A stretch of DNA of 21,905 bases from the NCBI GenBank assembly GCA_041484525.1, contig JBGPHT010000130.1, positions 1 through 21,905 of the forward strand, written 5' to 3'. The stretch is from JBGPHT01 sp041484525. Its GTDB lineage: Bacteria; Acidobacteriota; Terriglobia; Bryobacterales; Bryobacteraceae. The notes under the pieces were generated by a model, which saw only the letters and a program-made list of their open reading frames with translations, searched no databases and was not told the DNA's origin. Both the position numbers and the translations under genes were made by a program. Shown piece by piece: positions 1-9,734 of the stretch (position 1 is its first letter; every line of letters starts with the position of its first letter).

Positions 1-46
1 ACTGTGAAAGCAGATACCGGCAGCGTTCGGCGCCGGCGCGCAACTC
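1..46. repeat. 46-bp direct repeat, copy 1
   Basis: This 46-bp segment matches positions 103-148 with a single mismatch (G against A at base 38). The two copies are 102 bp apart, which is 34 codons, so on the minus strand both are read in the same frame. Copy 1 is cut by the window edge at its 3' side on the minus strand. Confidence 0.9.
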
Positions 47-100
47 GGTTAGTGCAGCGACGAGGCTACGTCGATCGCGCCTTTGCCCGCATTTCGGAGG
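1..100 (-). pseudogene. Duplicated C-terminal tail of the anti-sigma gene, partial
   Basis: Downstream of the TAA stop of the anti-sigma gene (101-103) the same minus-strand frame stays open to the window edge. Its last 20 or so codons read as a second version of that gene's C-terminus: 'SLVAALTELRAGAER' and on to 'CRYLLSQ', against 'DLSAALAELRAGAER' in the gene. The first part differs in synonymous and amino-acid positions, while the last 46 bp are nearly identical. The 11 or so codons just after the stop do not resemble the gene. It could be a relic of a tandem duplication or the end of a paralogous reading frame. The stop of this copy lies outside the window. No start codon of its own is recognised. 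Confidence 0.55.
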
Positions 101-1732
101 TTACTGTGAAAGCAGATACCGGCAGCGTTCGGCGCCGGCACGCAACTCCGCCAGAGCTGCGGAGAGATCTCCCGGCAGGTCGGCCGATTGCGCCGCCGCC
201 GGAGTTACGCCGAGCGTTACCGAGAGCAGCATTTCGAAGCGCCGCCCGGCGCGGTACAGATCGTCGGCTGCTGATTGCCAATTGGCTGCGCCCGCTTCCG
301 CCGTCCTGGGACGTGCGCCGACACCTGCCAGCACCGGGCCGATGGCGTGCTGCAGCGCCGCCACCTGGCTGGCGAGAGCCGCGGCGTGCTCGCCTGCAAG
401 CTCACGAAGCACCTCGCGGTCCTTCGAGGAAAGCGCGGTTTCAAACCGCGCGGAGAAACGCTGTGCCAGCGCGCGCAAGGCATAGGTGCGCGACATGGCG
501 GATTCCGTAGCATCCAGCATCTGGCTGCTGAAGCGCTCGAATTCGGCGCGTCCGCCAAGCTGTTGTTCGATACGCGCCTGGACCTTGCCGGGCGGTGCAT
601 TCGCCATCCCTGCCGATGCGGGAGCCTGGGGTTCGGCAAGGGCCGGCGTTGCGGACGGATCCGCGAATTGCACCGCCACATTCGACATGCCTGCTAGCGC
701 GCTGCGAATCTGTTTCTGGCGCTCGTTCGGGATTCCCACCCCGCTCACGAGCACGCGGCCTTCGGAGATTTTCACTTCCACGGGATCGCCCAGGTCGGCC
801 TCGATCTGATGGAGAGCTGCCAAAACTTGCAGCTCATCTGAGATCGAGGCCGATGGCCCGGGCGCGACTGCGGCTGGCCGGCTTGGTTCGGCAGGCCGCA
901 CCGGAGCCTCCACTGCTGCGACGTTGCCGCCGCTACCTGAAGGTTCCGTTATCTCGCTCAATTCCACCCAATCCTGATTGCGGAACTCGAGCCGCTCTTC
1001 CACGGGGCGAAGGTCGGCGGTTCTCAGCGTCAGGGTGGCGGACGAAAGCTCTCCATCGGACGCGGTGGTTCGAATCTGGTAGCGATCCTCGACTGCGGTC
1101 ACTTCGTCGGATTTCTGCGCCACACTCTCGCGCCAGGATTGGAAAGCGCGGGCGCTGAGCGGATCGGCCCAATCGTAGTGCGCGGATTGGAACATCGACT
1201 GCACGGGCGCGATGGCGGCGGACACGGGCTGGTTGGCGCCGATGGTCCGCGTGCCCTGCATGGTCTTGGTGCGGATGCGGATCTGGCGCGGCGCCTGCGC
1301 ACGGGTATCGGCCGCAGCCACGGCACGCTTCAACAAAGTGGCGGCTTTTACGGACGGCGTCTCGCGCCATTGATAGACGATGGCAACGACCAGCGCCGCG
1401 GCGGCAACGGCGGTAGCGGCCCAGCGGAAACTGCCGGGCAGCGGACGGAAAATGCGGGCGAAGAGCGACTCCGCCGCCGCATCGGCTCGCTCCATCTCCG
1501 AGTACAGGTCGCACCAGTTCCGGGGCGGCGGCGGCAGGTGCGCGGCCATCACGTGCTTGCGATAGCGGACGCACTCGGCGACCGTCTTATCCAACTCTTC
1601 GACTTCGGTACGGCAGGGCCAGCAGGCCTCGATGTGGCGCTCGACGTCGTGCGCCTCGCGCGCCGGCAACTCGCCATCCAGATAGCCGAGCAGCACGCCG
1701 TCGCCGGGGTGCGTCGCCTGATACTTACTCAT
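101..1732 (-). CDS. Anti-sigma factor: zinc finger, one membrane helix, large periplasmic part
   Basis: This 543-residue protein should bind and hold the ECF sigma factor encoded just upstream. Residues 1-60 carry the HxxxCxxC signature of zinc-finger anti-sigma domains ('HIEACWPC', with H and two C), the part expected to contact sigma in the cytoplasm. One hydrophobic helix follows near residues 104-124 ('WAATAVAAAALVVAIV'). The rest is predicted extracytoplasmic. A Pro/Ala-rich linker leads to a stretch near residues 300-355 ('VEVKISEGRVLVSGVGI' and following) that resembles a BON domain, and then to a long helical C-terminus. The start ATG overlaps the sigma stop codon (shared 8 nt, ATGAGTAA), the usual coupling for such pairs. 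The protein is much longer than a minimal anti-sigma factor (about 100-250 residues), so the outer part probably senses something, which is inference. Its C-terminus is duplicated just beyond the stop. Confidence 0.85.
   Translation of the reverse strand: MSKYQATHPGDGVLLGYLDGELPAREAHDVERHIEACWPCRTEVEELDKTVAECVRYRKHVMAAHLPPPPRNWCDLYSEMERADAAAESLFARIFRPLPGSFRWAATAVAAAALVVAIVYQWRETPSVKAATLLKRAVAAADTRAQAPRQIRIRTKTMQGTRTIGANQPVSAAIAPVQSMFQSAHYDWADPLSARAFQSWRESVAQKSDEVTAVEDRYQIRTTASDGELSSATLTLRTADLRPVEERLEFRNQDWVELSEITEPSGSGGNVAAVEAPVRPAEPSRPAAVAPGPSASISDELQVLAALHQIEADLGDPVEVKISEGRVLVSGVGIPNERQKQIRSALAGMSNVAVQFADPSATPALAEPQAPASAGMANAPPGKVQARIEQQLGGRAEFERFSSQMLDATESAMSRTYALRALAQRFSARFETALSSKDREVLRELAGEHAAALASQVAALQHAIGPVLAGVGARPRTAEAGAANWQSAADDLYRAGRRFEMLLSVTLGVTPAAAQSADLPGDLSAALAELRAGAERCRYLLSQ
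103..148. repeat. 46-bp direct repeat, copy 2 (inside the anti-sigma 3' end)
   Basis: This copy encodes the last 15 codons of the anti-sigma gene ('ELRAGAERCRYLLSQ'). See positions 1-46 for the partner. The near identity starts abruptly, since the codons just before it align between the copies at protein level but are diverged in DNA. Confidence 0.9.
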
Positions 1733-2273
1733 CGCGCACCTTCTTCAGCCGCGCGATCGCCCGGCGCAGAAACTCGCCCACGGCCGATGCGCTGATTCCC
1801 AGGGCAGCCGCGATCTCCGGATACCGCAGACCTTCCAGCCGCAGGAAAAGGCAGCGCTTCTGCTGCTCGGAGAGATTCTCCACGGCACGGTGAAACAGCA
1901 TCAGGCGCTCGCGCTCGAGCAGGCCTTGCTCCGGATTTTCAGCCGGGGCAACCAGGCGCGCTTCGAGCTCGGGATCGAACGGCGCCTCGGTACTTTGCCG
2001 CGCGCGCACCTTCAGGCCGTAATTGTGAGCCACGCGGAAGATCCAGCCGCGCGGATTCTCGATCTGCTCGCCCTTCCGCAGCTTGATGTAGAGGCGGAGG
2101 AAAACTTCCTGAGTGGCCTCCTGGGCGCGCGGGGGATGCAGGCCGAGCGTGAGCAGGTAGCGGTAGACGTCGTCGCGGGTCTCTTCGAAAAGCTGCGCCA
2201 CGCGATCCTGCAAAGTCACCGTGACGCCGTCCCGGCGCAGAATTCCCAAACGCGCATTACCAAGCGAGTACAT
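1725..2273 (-). CDS. ECF-type sigma-70 family RNA polymerase sigma factor
   Basis: This sigma factor of about 182 residues directs RNA polymerase to a stress or surface regulon. Region 2 spans residues 30-88 or so ('DDVYRYLLTLGL', 'QEATQEVFLRLY', 'NPRGWIFRVAHN'). Region 4 spans 130-178, with a helix-turn-helix 'YPEIAAALGISASAVGEFL'. The short linker between them and the lack of regions 1 and 3 place it in the ECF group. I chose the ATG at 2273-2271 because AAGGA lies 9 nt upstream. A GTG at 2306 would add 11 residues but has no ribosome binding site. The gene overlaps the anti-sigma factor downstream by 8 nt, so the two are co-transcribed and sigma activity is likely set by release from that partner. 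Autoregulation is common in the family, but I could not find a convincing promoter of that class here. Confidence 0.93.
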   Translation of the reverse strand: MYSLGNARLGILRRDGVTVTLQDRVAQLFEETRDDVYRYLLTLGLHPPRAQEATQEVFLRLYIKLRKGEQIENPRGWIFRVAHNYGLKVRARQSTEAPFDPELEARLVAPAENPEQGLLERERLMLFHRAVENLSEQQKRCLFLRLEGLRYPEIAAALGISASAVGEFLRRAIARLKKVRDE

Positions 2274-2482
2274 CGGCCAGAATCCTTGTAGTGCCAAGAC
2301 ACTCACGCACAGGCTAAGACCCTCGACGACGTGATTTCAACTACACCGGCGGAAGAAATTGTGTGGGATTCGCCACCACGAGCCGTGTGTTTCCGGCCGG
2401 ATGGCTCGAAAGTTCCACAAAATTTAGACTTCAGTGTAGTGGAATCGTTACATCCGCGGGTCTTTGGCATGGCGGATTACAT

Positions 2483-3553
2483 TTGAAAACTGCACTCGAA
2501 CCAAAAGTTTGTGTTGCAATCGTTACCTTTAATAGCGCGCGTTATATCCGGCGCTGCCTGGATGCCGTCTTTCGACAGGATAACCTCCCCCTGGAGGTGG
2601 TGGTGGTCGACAACGCTTCCACCGACGGCACGCGCGAAATCCTCCGCGAATTCAAGCGCCGCATCCGCACCTTATATAACGAGGTGAACCTGGGTTTCGC
2701 CGGCGCGCAGAATCAGGCCATCCGTGCCTCGCGGGCCGAATGGGTGCTCACGCTCAACCCCGACGTCTTGCTGCTGCCTGGGTTCCTGCGCGCTCTGGTG
2801 GATGCCGGAGAGACCGATCCGAAGACGGGTACGGTTTGCGGCAAGCTTCACTCGATCGGTCGGGATTTCGAGCCGTTGGACGAGCCGCGCATCGATTCCA
2901 CCGGCCTCTACTTCACGCCGGCGATGCGGCACTTCGACCGCGGCTGGCACGAACCCGATCGCCCCTGCTATCAGAACCGGGAGTACGTCTTCGGAGCCTG
3001 CGCCGCCGCGGCGCTCTATCGACGCCGGATGATTGCGGACGTCTCCATCGACGGCAACTTCTTCGACCCCGATTTCTTCGCCTATCGGGAGGACGCCGAC
3101 GTAGCCTGGCGCGCGCTGTTGCAGGGATGGCGCTGCATCTACGCGCCCGAGGCGACGGCGTATCACGTGCGTAGCGTGACACCGGGCAGCCGCCGCAATG
3201 TCCCGGCCGCGATCAACATGCACTCGGTGAAGAACCGCTTTCTGATGCGGATCAAGAATACGACCGGAGGAGTTTTTCGCCGCCACTGGTGGTCGATGAC
3301 CGCGCGCGACCTGGTGGTGATCGGCGGCGCGCTCTTCACCGAGCCGTCGTCCTTGCCCGCCTTCTGGCATGTGATGCGATGTCTGCCGCGCGCACTGCGC
3401 CAGCGGCGGACGATCATGAGCCGCCGCAAAGTGAGCGACGAAGCACTGGCGCAATGGTTCAGCTATAAACCGGTCTCGCAGGCGATCATGCCCGTGTATG
3501 AGGAGAGCGGGACTCCCCGCCAGAGTGTGATGGCCTTCGTGCGCAGCCGGTAG
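2483..3553 (+). CDS. Family 2 glycosyltransferase (rhamnosyltransferase-like)
   Basis: A cytoplasmic, GT-A fold enzyme of 356 residues that transfers a sugar from a nucleotide sugar, probably to a surface polysaccharide or glycolipid. The N-terminus 'VCVAIVTFNSARYIRRCL' is the usual GT2 opening. 'VVDNASTDGT' (residues 41-50) is the nucleotide-binding turn, 'LNPDV' (91-95) stands at the metal-binding DxD position, and 'YREDADVAWR' (201-210) carries the ED..W acceptor-site motif. The C-terminus resembles the rhamnosyltransferase (WbbL-like) subgroup. The start is uncertain. TTG at 2483 has GGCGGA six bases upstream and puts the family motif near the N-terminus. A GTG at 2363 is in frame and would add 40 residues that look non-coding. 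The gene stands alone, divergent from the sigma gene and convergent with the flavoprotein gene. Confidence 0.9.
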   Translation: MKTALEPKVCVAIVTFNSARYIRRCLDAVFRQDNLPLEVVVVDNASTDGTREILREFKRRIRTLYNEVNLGFAGAQNQAIRASRAEWVLTLNPDVLLLPGFLRALVDAGETDPKTGTVCGKLHSIGRDFEPLDEPRIDSTGLYFTPAMRHFDRGWHEPDRPCYQNREYVFGACAAAALYRRRMIADVSIDGNFFDPDFFAYREDADVAWRALLQGWRCIYAPEATAYHVRSVTPGSRRNVPAAINMHSVKNRFLMRIKNTTGGVFRRHWWSMTARDLVVIGGALFTEPSSLPAFWHVMRCLPRALRQRRTIMSRRKVSDEALAQWFSYKPVSQAIMPVYEESGTPRQSVMAFVRSR

Positions 3554-3610
3554 GGCAGTCACCAGGCGCTAGCGCAGGTTTGCTGTGCCAGGGTAGAGTT
3601 CCAGGTTGCC

Positions 3611-3646
3611 GTAGCTGCCGTCACCACCGGCGGCGTTCCCTTCCGC
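3611..3646. repeat. 36-bp direct repeat, copy 1
   Basis: Matches 3683-3718 with 3 mismatches in 36 bp. The spacing of 72 bp is a multiple of three, so the repeat keeps frame on the minus strand, where both copies encode RKGTPPVVTAAT. Confidence 0.85.
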
Positions 3647-3682
3647 AGATCGCTGAGGCCATAACCCGATACCGGGCAGGAG

Positions 3683-3718
3683 GTAGCGGCGGTCACCACC
3701 GGAGGCGTTCCCTTCCGC
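3683..3718. repeat. 36-bp direct repeat, copy 2
   Basis: Partner of 3611-3646. Mismatches fall at third codon positions of the minus-strand frame (for example CCT against CCG, ACC against ACG), so the two copies differ only by synonymous changes. Confidence 0.85.
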
Positions 3719-3743
3719 GGAGGACCGGCTTAGCCGCACTCTG

Positions 3744-4756
3744 CTACCGCATGGCGTAGGAGCTGAGCACCTTCATGTAATTGGCGCGTTCGAAGGTGCC
3801 GGGCTGCCGGACGGCGCTGCGGCTCATGCTGCCTTGCATCTGCCGGATCGAATCGTATTCGTGATCGTCCATCCAGATGAGCAACTCGGTCGCCAGCGTG
3901 TCGAGAAAGCTGATGCCGCGCTTCAGGAGAGCCGAGGTCAGCATGGCGATACGGGCGCCGGCCATCATCGCCTTCACCACGTCGGCAGCGCTGTGGACGC
4001 CGCCGGTGAGCGCGAGATCGGCCTTGACCTTACCGTAAAGCACAGCGATCCAGTGCAGTCGAAGCAGCAGTTCGTGAGAATTGCTGAGGATCAGGTTGGG
4101 CACTACTTCGAGCGATTCCAGATCGAAGTCGGGCTGGTAGAACCGGTTGAAGAGCACCAGCGCATCGGCGCCGGCGGCGTCGAGCTTTTTCGCCATGTTG
4201 CCCATCGAGCTGAAGTACGGGCCGAGCTTCACGGCGACCGGAATCCTCACTTCTGCCTTGACGGCCCTCACCAGGTCCACGTACTGTCGTTCCACCTGCT
4301 CGCCCGAAATATCCGTATCGACGGGGATGTAGTAGATGTTCAACTCGAGCGCGTCGGCGCCCGCCTGCTGGATCTGCCTCGCGTAGCGGAGCCAGCCGCC
4401 GCTGGTGGTGCCGTTTAGGCTGGCGATGATGGGGATGTGTACCGCCGCTTTGCACTTGCGGATGTGCTCCAGGTAGACTTCCGGGCCCATGACCTTGTGG
4501 GTCAGATCGGGGAAGTGCGTGATGGCCTCGGCGCTGATCTCCGAACCCTCCTGGATGAAGCGGTCGAGCTCATCGCTTTCCTGGTCGATCTGCTCTTCGA
4601 AGAGCGAGTGCAGCACCACGGCGGCGGCGCCAGCATCTTCGATCCGGCGCACATTACCCACGTCTTCACAAAGCGGCGAGGATGAGGCCACCAGCGGGTT
4701 CTTCAACTTCAGTCCGAGGTACCTCGTCGAAAGGTCGATATGCTGCGTAAGGTCGA

Positions 4757-4760
<4 letters not shown>
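3744..4760 (-). CDS. Dihydroorotate-dehydrogenase-like flavoprotein paired with NifJ
   Basis: A 338-residue TIM-barrel protein of the dihydroorotate dehydrogenase superfamily, predicted to bind FMN. It starts like class 1 enzymes ('LSTRYLGLKLKNPLVASSSP', residues 10-29), has 'VAVKLGPYFSS' with the expected lysine near 178, and 'LALTGGVHSAADVVKAMMAGA' near 249-269 for phosphate binding. In true dihydroorotate dehydrogenases an N-x-S-C-P-N type motif supplies the catalytic base. Here the equivalent place reads 'LELNIYYIPVD' (138-148), with no Cys or Ser, so pyrimidine synthesis is doubtful. The ATG at 4760 is preceded by GGAGGTGA and overlaps the nifJ stop (ATGA), so the two genes are translationally coupled. 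A role in electron transfer with pyruvate oxidation is inferred from this linkage only. An in-frame start at 4802 lies inside nifJ and is unlikely. Confidence 0.88.
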
Positions 4761-8326
<3,566 letters not shown>

Positions 8327-8403
8327 ATCGCCCTCCTTTACTCAATAGTATAAGACCTGTTTATCCAAATGAGCGACAGATTTTTAGGTCTTAAATATTT
8401 AAG
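8327..8403 (-). promoter_or_regulatory. nifJ promoter region with palindromes
   Basis: This stretch is far richer in A and T than its surroundings. Reading toward nifJ it holds a perfect 14-bp palindrome CTTAAATATTTAAG (8390-8403), an 8-bp inverted repeat TAAGACCT/AGGTCTTA (8351-8358 and 8386-8393, spacer 27), a possible -10 box TATACT (8352-8347), and the ribosome binding site AAAGGAGG. No good -35 box stands 17 bp upstream of the TATACT. The palindromes are candidate sites for a redox- or metabolite-sensing repressor. They do not match the classic FNR or Rex consensus well enough to name one. Confidence 0.5.
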
Positions 8404-8429
8404 TTGTAAACTACTGAAAGAACGTTGGA

Positions 8430-8600
8430 ATGTCTCTGTGCCTGCCTGGTTTCGACTCGCGGAGTGAGCGTTACAGTACCGGACAGGTGGCGTCGGCCCG
8501 CATACTCGCGGATCTTCTGGTCTTCACCAGTCTTCCCAAAGGGGATGCGCCTCAGACTCCGCGCGGGAGATTCAGCGAAGTTACGGACGATAAGCGGTAG
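8430..8600 (+). CDS. Possible small protein of 56 residues, unrecognised
   Basis: An ATG-initiated open frame divergent from nifJ that begins MSLCLPGFDSRSERYSTG and ends EVTDDKR. It has a plausible amino-acid mix and about 64% GC at third positions, lower than the established genes nearby. The ribosome binding site is weak (GAAAG about 9 nt upstream). A small stem (TACGG/CCGTA, 8582-8606) followed by six Ts (8610-8615) overlaps its stop and could be a weak terminator. It may be a gene, a relic, or chance. The rest of 8404-8695 shows no other recognisable feature. Confidence 0.2.
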   Translation: MSLCLPGFDSRSERYSTGQVASARILADLLVFTSLPKGDAPQTPRGRFSEVTDDKR

Positions 8601-8695
8601 GCCGTATTGTTTTTTCTGTCATGATTTCGCCTATTCAGGGTCTTCTTATCACCTGCCGTTTACATTTAGCACAAAGCGGGAATGGTGCGGCCCAT

Positions 8696-8821
8696 TCATT
8701 AAAGGATCTGGCTCACCTTGAAAAGCCGGTGACGAGCGGGCTCGCCCGACGGCCGCTCGGTTCTCTATTCGCAGGTGGACCAGCGCGGCAGCGACATCAT
8801 GCTGGTGGAAATTTCCGGTAG
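8696..8821 (+). pseudogene. Decayed C-terminus of a PD40/WD40-like propeller protein
   Basis: Three frame segments join into a familiar C-terminus. Frame A reads 'KDLAHLEKPVTSGLA' (8702-8746), frame B reads 'SPDGRSVLYSQVDQRGSD' then 'IMLVE' (8742-8810), and frame A returns for 'NFR' and a TAG stop (8819-8821). Acidobacterial regulators with PD40 propellers typically end SPDGR..LY.QVDQ.GSDIMLVENFR. Repair needs an insertion near 8743-8747, where TCGCC probably recombined with a lost copy, and one A in the run at 8808-8811. Nothing upstream of 8696 can be traced to the same gene, so only the last 45 or so codons survive. It sits just before the hicB start. Confidence 0.6.
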
Positions 8822-8892
8822 ATCGCGCGCAACGGACGACTAAGTCCGCATGATTCGGAGGCTGCCGTTCCCCAGTGGGATATGATGAAGGA

Positions 8893-9120
8893 GTGAATCT
8901 CACGATTGCCCTGGATCGCGAGGAAGACGGCCGATGGATCGCGGAGGCTCTTGAGCTTCCAGGCGTAATGTGCTACGGCCAGAGCCGGGATGAAGCGATC
9001 AGCAACACTGAGCGCCTGGCTATCGAGGTCATTGCCGACCGCATCGCCCACGGTGAGCTTCCGTCTTCTGCCCTGGGCGTTTCCTTTACGATTCCGGATG
9101 AGCAACTGGCCCGCCAGTAA
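8893..9120 (+). CDS. hicB: HicB-family antitoxin
   Basis: A protein of 75 residues that should neutralise HicA and repress its own promoter. The pattern 'LTIALDREEDGRWIAEALEL', 'PGVMCYGQSRDEAISN' and 'AIEVIADRIAHGEL' is the HicB/UPF0150 partial RNase H-like fold that opens such antitoxins. No separate DNA-binding domain follows, so it belongs to the short type. The start is open to doubt. The GTG at 8893 fits the family but has AAGGA abutting it. An in-frame GTG at 8875 has GGAGG 13 nt upstream and adds 6 residues. The TATGAT at 8881-8886 could even be a -10 box for a leaderless message. hicA follows with a 23-nt overlap. Confidence 0.88.
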   Translation: MNLTIALDREEDGRWIAEALELPGVMCYGQSRDEAISNTERLAIEVIADRIAHGELPSSALGVSFTIPDEQLARQ

Positions 9121-9310
9121 AGCAAAGCGGGTGCTCGCTGCCTTAGAGAAAATCGGCTGGCGAGTGAAGCGCCAGCGTGGCTCTCATCGGCTGCTTACGC
9201 GTTCGGGCTGGCCGGACTACGAGTTTGCGTTTCACGATCAGGACGAGATTGGACCGCGGATGTTGGCGAGAATCGCCCAGCGGACGGGATTGAAACCGCA
9301 AGACCTCTGA
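9098..9310 (+). CDS. hicA: HicA-family mRNA interferase toxin
   Basis: A 70-residue toxin with the dsRNA-binding-like HicA fold. It cleaves mRNA when free of HicB. Visible marks are 'KRVLAALEKIGWRVKRQRGS', then the catalytic histidine in 'GSHRLL' (about residue 29), and a C-terminus 'GLKPQDL' typical of the family ('EIGPRMLARIAQRTGL' before it). The ATG at 9098 lies inside hicB, so the genes overlap by 23 nt in the +1 register. A longer frame open from 8990 would run through hicB sequence and is not credible. The order antitoxin-then-toxin is the reverse of the first described hicAB loci but is often seen with this short HicB type. Confidence 0.88.
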   Translation: MSNWPASKAKRVLAALEKIGWRVKRQRGSHRLLTRSGWPDYEFAFHDQDEIGPRMLARIAQRTGLKPQDL

Positions 9311-9734
9311 CTCTAGACGATCGGGACAGTTGACGCTTCTCATCAGCCGGCACCGGCGGCCGTATGACCATCTCGCGGCGATGTGCGAACAGTCATCCGT
9401 CCCTCCCGAATCGAAGCCCCACCGCTTGCCATGCCGGCACCATCGTCGTCATCGCGCACAAGCCACCCGGACGTGCCCAGGCACCCCGCAGACTGCGCCA
9501 GAAATACTGGGGCTTCCAGCCTCGGCTCACCTCCGAACCGGCGCGCGAATCTCATCCCGAGACTCGGCGGTCAGGAACCGGCGCAGCGGCTCGTCCATTG
9601 CGCCGTTCGCTTCAATGCGGATTTCACTGGCTGGCTTCATCGCCTCGCGCCGCGAACCGTCTGCCCATGAACCAACTGTAGGGCCGACGGACGAAACCGG
9701 TCACGCGGCGAAGCATGAGAGAATCTGGAGGAAC
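9311..9734. other. 424-nt stretch without an established gene; two tiny overlapping open frames on the minus strand
   Basis: I see no known gene here. On the minus strand two short frames read like protein. One has 37 codons (9640-9527, ATG, 'MKPASEIRIEANGAMDEPL...'). The next has 45 codons (9530-9393, GTG, 'SRGWKPQYFWRSLRGAW...'). They overlap as GTGA, the arrangement of coupled genes, and both have about 73% GC at third positions. Neither has a convincing ribosome binding site or a recognisable family. They could also be two halves of one frameshifted relic. The last 15 or so nt hold the ribosome binding site of the epimerase gene. Confidence 0.3.

Larger units (their letters stand above)
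3559..3729 (-). pseudogene. Unrecognised coding relic with an internal 24-codon repeat
   Basis: Between two convergent genes the minus strand has an open frame of 56 codons from a TAA (3732-3730) to a TGA (3561-3559). It reads like protein: '...RKGTPPVVTAATSCPVSG', then 'YGLSDLRKGTPPVVTAAT', then '...WNSTLAQQTCASAW'. The segment RKGTPPVVTAAT occurs twice exactly, 24 codons apart. There is no ATG and no ribosome binding site, although an internal GTG pair exists, so I take it for the leftover C-terminus of a lost gene. I do not recognise the family. The two cysteines and the Thr/Ser/Ala richness would suit a secreted protein, which is a guess. Confidence 0.4.

Noticed and set aside
1064..1075. 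GGTTCGAATCTG resembles the T-arm of a tRNA
   Set aside because: It lies inside the anti-sigma gene, no acceptor stem or anticodon arm can be built around it, and the coding frame is intact.
2385..2417. TGGAACTTT on the minus strand (2417-2409) looks like a -35 box for an ECF sigma factor ahead of the sigma gene
   Set aside because: No CGTC- or GTC-like -10 box stands about 16 bp downstream. A single hexamer is expected by chance.
8390..8403. The palindrome as an FNR or Rex site
   Set aside because: FNR needs TTGAT....ATCAA and Rex needs TTGTGA...TCACAA halves. The bases here do not fit either well, so I call it only a palindrome.
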